Assembly: GCF_000004195.4 (NCBI RefSeq)
Contig: NC_030681.2
Coordinates: 91,457,681-91,521,680 of the forward strand
Source of the DNA: Xenopus tropicalis
Lineage: Eukaryota; Chordata; Amphibia; Anura; Pipidae
Direction of reading: 5' to 3'
DNA: 64,000 nucleotides
Positions 10,372-20,400 of this stretch are shown piece after piece. Position 1 is the stretch's first letter. Each line of letters starts with the position of its first letter. The notes under the pieces are model-generated. The model was not told the origin of the DNA. It worked only from the letters and a program-made list of their open reading frames with translations, and made no database searches. Position numbers and translations under genes: made by a program.

Positions 10372-11180
10372 CAGGTTGGTGGCCAAATGAACATAAATCT
10401 ATGATTCGGAATTATAAACCCCCAGAAAAAGGAAAGGAAAAGGAACCAGGCAAAAAACTTGGGAAAGAGAAAAGAGAGAAAAGGGAAACAACATTGGCCA
10501 AACACTTTTTTGAGTGTGGCCATCAGATTAAAGCATGGGAGGGTCAAGATACTAAGAAAATTTTATTACAAAAGGAATGCTATTGGATTTGGGCTTTAAA
10601 AACTAAACACCCTAGGGGTCTAAACGAAGAGTGTATTTTGTCTCCTATTATTGGCAAGATTGAATAGTTACTAAGTGACAATAATAGGTGTCAAGTGCAC
10701 AGAGAATTTTTGGGTGGGATGTTTGTGTAACTGTGACATACATATGAACTTGTTTTTTTAAAAACTTTTTTTAAAACTTTTTTACAGTTTAATATTATTG
10801 GAATGAAGTCTTTTTCATGAAGGTTTCACTTATGGACATTGCTCTGATTTATTATTATCATGGTGTTATTATGAATCATGCATTTGTACACTTTGAAATG
10901 ACTTTTACAGATTGTTTAAAGGTTAAATTTGCTAATTGCACAATTGCATATGCAAATGGAGTGTGAGACTATTTAATCATGTTCCCTGCACTGGTTTGTA
11001 TGCCTGACGAAGGGGTACGTCCCCGAAACATTGCTGCTATTTTTGAATAAACATGCAGGGGCTAAGCCCCGCTTGCATTACACTTGTTGTGCCGGTCAAC
11101 TATTTTTTGCTGGACTGTGCTGGGAGTGTCGACTCTCTGGGCTGTGCACCGAGTAAGAATTGTTGGAGGAGGTAAGGGTG
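10372..11180 (+). mobile_element. Penelope-like element 3' fragment, inserted in the DIRS-order element
   Basis: The open stretch 10401-10667 ends with LAKHFFECGHQIKAW, ECYWIWALKTKHPRGLNEE and a stop, the classic end of the Penelope-like GIY-YIG ORF (H-F...H...R-E-x-x-W-I-x-x-L-x-T-x-x-P-x-G-L-N-x). After it come gcctgacgaagg...ccccgaaacatt and tgaataaac (about 11043-11051), the usual 3' tail. The 5' part, with RT, is absent. It sits between the RT and SGNH ORFs of the host element. The right limit is approximate. Confidence 0.65.
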
Positions 11181-11484
11181 TGCTGGGTGAACTTTCTCAG
11201 GTGGCAATCCAACCATTTCAAGACATATATTCGGCCCCATTTAATGTAAATTGTTCAGTATATAACTTATTTTTATTTCTGTTTAATTTCATTTAAACAG
11301 GTATCTCACCTACAAATGTTTGGATTCTGGGTCACTCTTATGTTAAATGGGCTGCTAAGCGAGCTGGTATCCGCCCCTATGGTCGCCAACTTGGCTTACC
11401 ACTGGAAAAAGTACATATTAGATGGAGAGGCATTCCTGACCTTCAATGGTCTCAGATTATTCTGGAGGTGATGCAGCTTAAGGC

Positions 11485-11650
11485 TAATGCCAGACAAGGC
11501 ATAGGGCGTATATTTTCGGCAAGCGGAAAAACGCTTGCCGAAAATACCGCCCTACGCCTCCTACTTGTGCCTGCACCCGAATGAATGGAATACCCTCGGG
11601 TGCAGGCACATGTAGCGGAAATACGCATAAAAACATGAGACTTTCAAACT
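11485..11650. mobile_element. Hairpin MITE inside the SGNH ORF
   Basis: Two stem-loops lie in tandem: attttcggcaagcg...cgcttgccgaaaat (about 11511-11547) and tgtgcctgcacccga...tcgggtgcaggcaca (about 11565-11610). Related hairpins lie at 30.06-30.2 kb and 23.1-23.23 kb, and ggctaatgccaga matches the ggctaatgccaca end of the 30-kb copy. It interrupts the reading frame between MQL and NLRVSK. Confidence 0.65.
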
Positions 11651-11835
11651 TGCGCGTTTCTAAAATACTAATCATCCACGCAGGTGGAAATGATATTGGC
11701 AGTGTGCATAATGTTGATTTGATGTATACCCTGAAACAGGATTTGGTGCGTTGCTGCGCTTTAATTGATGGATTAGTTATAGCATGGTCAGAGGTCATAT
11801 CTAGACAATACTGGCTGGGAGCTAGAGATCATAAA

Positions 11836-12463
11836 TGTCACGGTCGGCACCCAATGCCAGAACAAATGCTAAGCACCCTGGTCTAGGCTCGTGCTTCGCC
11901 AGTAGTGTGACTGCCTTTGGCTTCGGGAGGAGCCCTCAGCTACTCAGATGCCACCTGGACTTAAACGAGAGGTGCAGGGCAGGAGTTCTGGCCAGCAATG
12001 GGGCACGACAGTATAAAAAGTCTTAAGGCCAACGGTCACGGTACAGACAGGAGTTAGAAGATACGAAGTCAGACAGACCGGGTCGAGGCAGGCGGAAATC
12101 GAGGAACGTCAGGCAGGCAAGGGTCACACCGGGTAATCAGTCAGAAGGATTAAGCAGAATCAGTAGTCAAAAACAGGCACGGGTCAGGATACAGGTATTC
12201 AGAATAGTCAAAGCCAGGCAGGGTCAAAACAGGAATCACGGGCAAAGAAGCATTCCAGAAAACCCCTTTAAATACCCCTTAAATTTTTCAAATTTGGCGC
12301 CATTGCGCGCTGACGTCACGCGGCAGCGTGCCTGCGCCTTTAAATAGCCGATGTGCGCGGCGCGCGCGCATTAGGAAGGAGCCGGCTAGAGGAGCGGCTC
12401 GGCAGGCGTCCCTGCCGATGGTGCGGCGGGCGTCCCCGCCGCACCAAAGGTAATTTTATTACA
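11836..12463. mobile_element. Solo LTR (628 bp) with 5-bp target duplication ATAAA
   Basis: Begins TGTCACGG and ends TTATTACA, the canonical TG...CA ends, between ATAAA at 11831-11835 and ATAAA at 12464-12468. The target is the lysine codon region of the SGNH ORF (GARDHK|ALDRAR). The interior has a GC-rich promoter-like segment with a perfect TGACGTCA at 12311-12318, a tttaaatag just after, and tataaaaag near 12011. No internal region, primer-binding site or second LTR is present, so it is a recombined solo LTR. Superfamily (Gypsy or ERV) is not decided. Confidence 0.85.
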
Positions 12464-13074
12464 ATAAAGCTTTGGATAGAGCACGCAAAAAATTAAACGT
12501 GGTGGTATCAGCATTTGTTGATAGAATTTGGGGTGTAGTTATCAGGCACAGTGAGATGGAAAAGGATAATCGCCCTTTGTTAAGGAGGGATGGAGTACAC
12601 CTCAACCCAATAGGTTTAGATACCCTTAATATGGAATTTCAAACGGGTGTTGAACAAGCATTGGCCGTGCTGGGGCGGCGGCCCTTTTTCAGTGGGTCTT
12701 ATGCACAGCCTAATGAAATATAGAGAAAGTGGTGAGTTAAGCTGAGCACGTTTAGCTGCCTATGGCTTTGAACCTGGTGACTGGGGACAATCATGCCAGC
12801 TGCGTGTGCAGCTGTTGGCATAATGTTATTACGTGTATTGTTAAAATTATTAATAAAGCTGTGGCCCAATTTTCATCCAAAAAGTAGTCATGTCCTTTTT
12901 GGGATTGTTTGTTGGGGATTCAAGGTAAGGTATCCCTTATTGGCAGCCATGTAATTTTACCAAGTTCTGTAGTTACTGTAAGCAAAGTACAAACAAATCC
13001 TGAGATTTCACTGCATGAAATGGTCTGATACATGCATGCACTATATGAAAACATATGAAATGTAAAAATCTTAC

Positions 13075-13095
13075 CAGAAAATATCTATTCTCCAC
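13075..13095 (-). CDS. Very weak 21-nt micro-exon candidate
   Basis: On the minus strand, tatgttttctag | 21 nt (VENRYFL) | gtaaga, phase 0 on both sides, so it could follow exon 15 without disturbing the frame. It is listed only because the exon expected next in CD109 genes begins with a similar acidic stretch. It is too short to support by itself. Confidence 0.12.
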
Positions 13096-13133
13096 CTAGA
13101 AAACATAATGAAAATATTAATAATGAAACGTAA

Positions 13134-13462
13134 AGGGATCTTGTCACAGAAAAACATGTTTTTGAAAAAACGCATCTACACCAGAATTCTGCACTGAAAT
13201 GCATTTTCAAGAGAGCAAACAGATTTATTTCTACCTTATTTTAAAAATGTGATGTGGGGACATAATCTTAGTTTCCCAAGTGCCCTCAGCCATGTGACTT
13301 TCACAAAGCACAAAGCACTGAGATGGCTGCCTACACACCAATATTATGTTATTATTTTAGTAACAACAAAGGAATAGTGCTGGAGCAGCACTAATAACTG
13401 AAGGATTCTAAAAAAAAAAAAAAAAAAAAGCATGTTTTCTCGTGACACAATCCATTTAAGTA
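13134..13462. mobile_element. MITE with about 30-bp inverted ends
   Basis: Left end aaagggatcttgtcacag then aaaacatgtttt. The right end inverted is aaatggattgtgtcacga then gaaaacatgctttt. A poly-A run (13411-13429) lies near the right end. A truncated relative is at 3165-3352. Confidence 0.65.
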
Positions 13463-13846
13463 TTGGAAGAACTTGGTTATAAGGAATAACATATGCCCCA
13501 CAAATGGATAACTGTAAAATTATGTCACCTAGACACTGCTAAGTTAACAACCCATGTATATTTAGATAACCACTTCACATTATAGCTATGGTATACAATA
13601 GAAATTGGGAGAAATTTGCATTTTTGCTTCTCTCCTTATCTCTATCAACAGTTCCTTATGTAAAATCAAACATTTACACTGTGTATTCATTTTTTGGATG
13701 AAAAACATGTTTTTTTGGGAATCAGCTTTGTGAGTCAAGATTCAATTAAACATCTTTAGCTCTAGGCAAGGTCTTGCTGTTACAAAAAAAGGTTAATTTA
13801 TGGTGTTTATTTACATGCAATTCTAAAAAATGTAAAAAAAAAATTC
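13463..13846. other. No gene recognised
   Basis: AT-rich DNA without a supported exon or repeat. Confidence 0.4.
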
Positions 13847-14058
13847 TTAAAGGAAAAGTAACACTAAAATTTTTGAAGTAAAAAAATCTATTCTACCCTG
13901 CACCAATAATTGCCCTATCCTACACACCATTTATTATGTTAAATGCTTTATCAGAAAATACCTGCTAAAACTTGGCTTCTGGTCATTTGAAATAGGGCGA
14001 TACGGCGATGCAGAAGAAGCAGAATCCACCACAAATTTTAGTGTTACTTTTCCTTTAA
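13847..14058. mobile_element. T2-type MITE (TTAA target)
   Basis: Ends are TTAAAGGAAAAGTAACAC and, inverted, the same TTAAAGGAAAAGTAACAC, extending through actaaaattt on both sides. TTAA at both limits (13847-13850, 14055-14058) fits the TTAA duplication of Xenopus T2 MITEs. It lies 244 bp beyond the end of gene A exon 15. Confidence 0.8.
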
Positions 14059-14301
14059 AATTAGTGATGAGTGAATCTGAATTCAGGAATGCAGCCACCA
14101 CATGTGCGTTTTTTACAAGATCACACCTTTTTGATGCGACCACCCTTTTTTGTAGTGAAATTTAGTGGCAGTTTCGCGAAAAAATTCACCAATGTCCTTG
14201 CCTGGCGAAAAATTCTCTCATTACTATTCAAGATACACAGACAATACACATTCTATACACAAACACCTATACATTAGTAAAACCTAAATATAATTACTTA
14301 C

Positions 14302-14454
14302 TTTGGCAGCTAGACTGTTTGTATTTCCTGACAGTTTGTCATTTATATCAGCCACTTTCAGGCCCACAATAGCAGGAGTTTTAGTGATATTGCTGATTGT
14401 CAGAGATACATGTTCTGAAGGCTTTGCTTTGCTTTTACTCCATGACAAAGCAAC
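14302..14454 (-). CDS. Gene A exon 15 (start of MG6)
   Basis: 51 codons, phase 0 to 0, acceptor tgcatatatag, donor gtaagt. Residues 553-603 read VALSWSKSKAKPSEHVSLTI, then AIVGLKVAD, aligning with the CD109/A2M segment L-x-W-S-K...P-S-E-x-V-S-L...I-V-G-x-x-A-V-D at the MG5/MG6 junction. It is the last exon I can place with confidence. Confidence 0.85.
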
Positions 14455-17400
14455 CTATATATGCAAACCAAAATAAGAATAAGACTGTAATGGAGAGCTG
14501 ATAAAGACATTTTTAAAATCTTAAAATATAAGGGTAAGAGCCCACAGAGCAAGTTTGTTTTCCGCTCCAGAAAGGCTCTCCACCAGCAGCAATAGTCACC
14601 AGTGGAAAGCCCTTCACATTGTTTTGTTTTCCGAAGTCGCACTAAGTTGCGTGCAGTTGAAAACTTTGCACGACTTCGGATTACCGAAGCAATGCTTTCC
14701 ACCGGCGAATTCTATTGTTACTGGGGGAAAGAATTTTCGGAGTGGTTAGTCATCGGCGATAGCAGAGATCTATCATGGGAGGGCGACTCCTTGGGTTCTT
14801 ACCCTAAAGCAGTCAAACACCAACTGCAAGTGAACTAACAATGCAGTAACACAAGTACCAGTCTAAACACAGTGACATCTGGTCTCGTTTTTTTAAAGGT
14901 AAAAGGATAAAAGGTAAAAGATAAAAGGCTAAAAGCTTGTGGTCCCTGAAATTTACCCATATTTAGTTGTGTGTAAAACCGCTTTGATTGGAGTTACTTA
15001 CATCAAAATGTGTTCCTTGCACTTCCCTATAATTGTGCTTGACAGTCCTGGATGCAGACGCAGGGGAACCTTGGAGCTACCACCACCATCTGACCAGACA
15101 GTAGCTCCAGGATTCCCTTCTTGCCCAGCATCAATAGGTGCAGCACACTTGCAGCTAAAGAATTGGCACAGATATCCTTCACATGGTGGACACCAGAAAT
15201 AATACCACACCAACTTCTGCGTAGTTGCATCTGATTAGGACAAATGTGTGTGCAGTTGTGGTAATTTTGCCAAATCGCCCACAATTGTGGTAGTGCAATT
15301 GCATCAAGAGAATCACCCCTTTGGGACCACAATGACAATGAGTAAATGCTTCACTCTGCGAAAGAAACATGGTGCTTGTGCTCAACATTGCACTTTGCTC
15401 ACTGCACTTGCAGATGTAAATGAGCCCTGTACTAATGGTCCAGACTTGGGTATTACAAATAACAGATAAGCTACTTACATAAAAGACTAAAAAGCTGCTA
15501 TAAGGCTAATGGCACACAAACCTGTTTCTCAGCCTGTGTAGAAATGGAGGTGGAGAAAAGGCCGATCTGTGCCAAACTGCTACAATTCACTTATTCCTTC
15601 AAGCGCATGGACAGACAAAGCTTCGGCCTTTGTGCACACACAGAGCAGATTTTGGTATGAAAATCCATGGTTTGGGGGTTTTCAAGCCAAAATTCTATCC
15701 ATGTGTGTGCACAGGCCGACATCTTGCCTGTCAGTGAACTTACAGAGGGGAGCAAATCAGAGCAGATGCTTTTAGATCAGCTTTTAATCAGCCCTTTTTT
15801 CTTCACAGTTGGTGAAACAGACTTTGGTGTCATTAGTCTGAAAGGTAAAAATGCACAGAGTTCTCAAAAATAAAATCTAGAAAATTGCAACAAAAGCACA
15901 GTTCAGGAGCTACTAAATTGGCTGCAGTCTGTTGCACAAATTTTCTTATTCTCTAAGTGTATTTGCATCAACACCTGGTTCTTGCACTTCTGTATGGTTG
16001 TGCCTAGCTCTGCTGCCTGCTTCCTGAATTTCACATGGTTGTGTCTATTGGCACAAGGGAACCCTGTAGCCGCCTCGTTTGGATGTGGGGCTCCACGGTT
16101 CCCACAGTGGCCTGTATCAATTGCTGCAGCACAACTGCACTGAAAGAATAGGGCACATGTCACTCCAAAGCTACAGGCGACTGCAATTATGATGGACTCA
16201 TGGAACAAAAAAACACTGCATTGTGGGTGAAAAAAATCAAGTTGCTCAAGTAGCTCAAAAAATTGCACTGAGCCCATTGCACTTGCAGTTGTAAATGAGC
16301 CCCCAAGTTTCTCTAAGTTTTGATAGACTGCATAAAATGATGTCACTGGCTTACTACGTCCGCATAGTTAAAACGGCTTTGCAGAAATATTCAGCTACAG
16401 CCACAAAATATTTAATTAATAGATACAGGTATGGGACCCATTATCCAGAATGCTCGGGACCTGGCTTTTTCTGGATAAGGGGTCTTTTCGTAATTCGGAT
16501 CTCCAACCTTAAAAAATCATTTAGACATTAAATAAATCCAATACGATTTTTTGCCTCCAATAAGAATTAATTATTTCTTGGTTAGGATCAAGTACAAGGT
16601 ATTGTTTTATTAATACAGAGAAAAAGCAAATCATTTTCAAAAATGTGAATTATTTGATTAAAATGGAGTCTATGGGAGATGGCCTTTCTGTAATTTGGAA
16701 CTTGCTGGATAATGGGTTTCCGGATAAGGGGTCCGATACCTGTACTAACCACAAAGAATTTAAATAAACTATTTCATTTTTGACATTTGATGAGGTGTTG
16801 CACATAAATAATGTGTGATTATAAAAAACTACTTAAATTTGTGGGATTTGTTAATATGTTATGATTGAATTAACAAGAACTAAAATAATCCCGTACCTTA
16901 ACCTTGTTGCCCTTGATGTAAAATATCTTAGTAGAAAGGCCAATGTCATTACCAAAACTGGTTTTAGGATTAACAAAATAAGACGTGACTTCCACAGAGG
17001 GAAGCCATGAGGTTTCAGCAGTGAGAGTAAATGAGGAGTTGCTCGTCTTTCCAGCTGCTACGATTACTCCTCCCCCCATTACCTATGAGAAAATATATTT
17101 GTGAAATGAAAAACGCTTAAATCTTTTTAAATTTAACTTGAGCACTAGAGTTACCTTCATCTGGCAGATTACATTTACAGTATGGTTAGTTTTAATAATA
17201 ATACAAAAGGAAAATGTAAAATCCTCCAACATACCCATCTTTTACTTACAAGTTTCCTAAATCTATAGCCTGCACAATGTGTACCAACTCATTACAGCAA
17301 CTTCCATAAAGCTAAAACAAAGTTTTTTTTCTTTAAAGGAGAAGGAAAGGTGGAATCATTGTCTAAACTCAATAAAACATCAGCAATGGTGTTATAATAA

Positions 17401-20400
17401 CCAAACGTATGAGAAGCTTTCACAATATTAAATCTTAAGGCTCTTAGAACAACGTGTGATAATTTATTCACTGTTCTAGATTTACCTGGTAGGTTGCTTA
17501 GTACTGTACTTGAACAGCAATTTCTGCCAAGCCCTGGGCCAGGCTGCAATACTCCTGTAACCAGAGCAGAGCAGAGCACCCTAAATCCACTGAAGCTGCT
17601 GTTTTAGTGCACTTAGTGATTACCTTGCTCTCTATAAACTTTTCCTGTACACATGTCCTGCCATTGGTCCCAAATGAGAAGGTCCCTTTTTATTTCCTTT
17701 GGAATTGTAATGTTCCTTATTGGATTAGTAATGCTAAAAGTTAGAGCTATCATCCTTTTATCAAAATCCTTCCCCACTGGGATAACCCTGGTGGCAAAGT
17801 TCAAATGCCCATTAAAGGACTGTAGATGCTTCAGGGTTAACATTTTGGATTCCCTTGCCATTACCACAAGCTTTCTAAGGTTAATAAGCTTTTCAGATGG
17901 CAATTTAAATTCCATTTAATACTATCCATCTCTATAGCCAAAAACTAAATAGACTACGCAGTGGCAATAAGATTTTCTTTTAGTAACAGAATACCAAATA
18001 TCTGGGCATTCGCACTCAAGGAATTGGGCGTAGGCTTCAAAATAATGTCAGGACAATGAACAGCACACCTAGGGGCACATTTACTAATCCACGAATGTCC
18101 GAAAAGCGTCCGAATGCGTTTATTTCCGTAATGATCGGTATTTTGCGATTTTTTCGTTAATTGTCGTGACTTTTTCTTAGCCGTTACGACTTTTTCGTAA
18201 ATTGTCATGACTTTTTCGTAGCGTTACGACTTGCGCGAATTGTCGCAACTTTTTCATAGCCATCGCGCCGAGTACGAAAGTTTCGGATTCATTCAAGCTT
18301 CAGTATAGTGACTTTCCTTGGGCCAGGTTGGAGCTGCAGATTGCCATTGAGTCCTATGGGAGGCTTCCAAAATCATGCAAAGTCTGAAAGTTTTGCCCGC
18401 CGTTTACGAGCGCTCAATACGAAAAAGTTGCGACAATATACGAGCAAATCGTAACGGCTACGAAAAAGTCGCAACAATCCGCGCAAGTCGTAACGGCTAC
18501 GAAAAAGTCGTTACGACGAAAAAATCGCAAAATACTGATCATTACGGAAAAAACCGCATTCGGGCACTTTTTGGACATTCGTGGATTAGTAAATGTGCCC
18601 CTAGGTGTGCTGTTCATTGTCCTGACATTATTTTGACGTCCTGACGTATTTTTTCAAAATACGAAAAAGTCGCAAAATGTTCGTTTCCAATCCGAATTTT
18701 TGCCATTCGGATTCGGATTTGTGGATTAGTAAATCAGCCCCTTAGTATAGTAACACTGTCCCATGAAATGAAAACCTAATAAATGGTGGTAATCTGGGTG
18801 TATGGGTGAAAGCTGAAAGGCTGATTCTGTATCAAATGAGCTATAAGACACAGAGCATAGCTCCAGATCTATACCATCATTTACATACAGGCCTTTTAGC
18901 AAATATAAATTATAAATAAGGTGGAATTACTTGTCTCTTTCTTGGAGAACAACTCCAAAAAGGATATTCTGAGATTTCTGAAATGGCAGATCCCTAAAAG
19001 GGCCATCAATTCAATATGAAGCACATTCTGTAATTCGTATTCAGCATAACTTTGGGTGTTTATACACAAATTTAAAGTTGTCAAAAATAAATGGAAATTT
19101 AAATGTATATTTAAATGTTATCCGGAACACAAATGTATACCTTCAATTACTAGACTGGCCTTCACTTGGTTTGGATAAACCCTTAGGTACAGTAACATTT
19201 TTAGTATTTCACTAGGGATTTAACTTAACTGCATGTTTATTGTTTTCCTTGTTTGGTAAAAATGTATTGATATACAAACTGCTGTCTGCTGAATATACTG
19301 CACTCAATCTTTCGTTATCTTTCATCTTTTTATTTAATTTGTTCTGTGTGCCATACATTTTAGAAGCCCATTTGGTTTGTAGTTTAGGGATAAGCATTCC
19401 CATCCGTAATTTGATATTTACTTACACCAAAAAATGTGAGCTGTTATAGCTGCAAAATTTGCCAGTACTAAAAGTGTGAGGACTGAATTTTTCTCAAGAT
19501 TTTTTCAAACACAAAATAATGAACATACACTCATTTTTAGATTTAGTGTTTTAAAGTAAGCATATCAAAGAAAATAAAATGGCACAAAATTCAGAAAAAT
19601 TGGAGAAATAGTCAAGGGTCTAGGTACTTTAAAAGGTACTCTATATTGGTATTTCTTATAATAAACTGTGTTACAATTAACTTGAAAAAGACAAAGAATG
19701 CACCTATTATAACCTTAAAGATATAAGGTATATTTATTATACTTATTAAAGTGCAACTGTGCAATACAAGTGTTTATCTGAAATATTACATACCACATAA
19801 TACACATTCTGAACTTCTGGGACAGTTCCAACACTTATGGTAAATGGAATTCCAGTCTGTGTGATATAAAATAATTGTTGATTAAATATTATGCCCAAAT
19901 GTATCTATATCACATGCATAATCTATTTGCAAAGGAGCCTGACACTACAAAGAATGTTTAGCTTTACCTGCATAGGTGTGTCTGGCACTTTCATGTAAAT
20001 TGAAGGGTTCCAATACCAGAAGTAAGGAGTGTACATGTGCCAGCTTTGAGTAGAGCCTTTATAAGTGGCCTAGAAACAAAATCAGTAGACTTTCAATTTT
20101 CTCTTGTTTTAATTAGCAAGTTTTTACTGCACACTGCACAAACGCATATTTAAAGGGGCAGTTCAACTTAAAATTACAAGTTAGTATATTGACATCACAT
20201 TTGGTGTGTTTTACTTTTGTAATTTTAAATTGCTTGCAGTTTTGTTGTACAGATGTCACATCTGCCCTAAATTGCCCAAACAAGTAGGTAGATGTTTGGA
20301 AATCAGGGTTGAATATAAATAAAAGGAACAATAAAAAATAAGAATAACAATAAAGCTCAAGCATCACAGTTGCTGGGGTCAGCATTTTCAGTTACAGGCT

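Larger units (their letters stand above)
11301..12723 (+). pseudogene. SGNH-hydrolase-like ORF of the DIRS-order element, split by insertions
   Basis: Three collinear pieces: 11301-11480 (VWILGHSYVKWAAKRAG; block I with G-H-S), 11641-11835 (ILIIHAGGNDIG; block III G-x-N-D, then VIAWSEVI) and 12469-12723 (ALDRARKKLN, RRDGVHLNPIGLD; block V D-x-x-H, stop TAG). Excising the MITE and the LTR with one copy of its duplication rejoins GARDHK directly to ALDRAR, so the host ORF was open when the LTR landed. SGNH domains of this type accompany frog/fish DIRS-order retroelements. The substrate is unknown. The block I Asp of typical GDS motifs is His here. Confidence 0.75.
8130..12905 (+). mobile_element. 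DIRS-order (DIRS/Ngaro-type) retrotransposon with SGNH domain, multiply interrupted
   Basis: Plus-strand remnants lie in the order gag-like (8384-8640), reverse transcriptase/RNase H (8821-10349) and SGNH-hydrolase-like (11301-12723), ending near a taataaagctgtggcc tail at about 12850. This domain set is known from vertebrate tyrosine-recombinase retroelements. No recombinase ORF is recognisable here. Three later insertions sit inside: a Penelope-like 3' fragment (about 10372-11180), a hairpin MITE (about 11485-11650) and a solo LTR (11836-12463). The outer limits are estimates, because split terminal repeats could not be matched by eye. It lies in the large interval downstream of gene A exon 15. 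Confidence 0.75.

Noticed and set aside
15903..16346. 147-codon minus-strand ORF in intron 13-14 region
   Set aside because: Covers a repeat with a relative at 15 kb; no motif, start context or splice sites.
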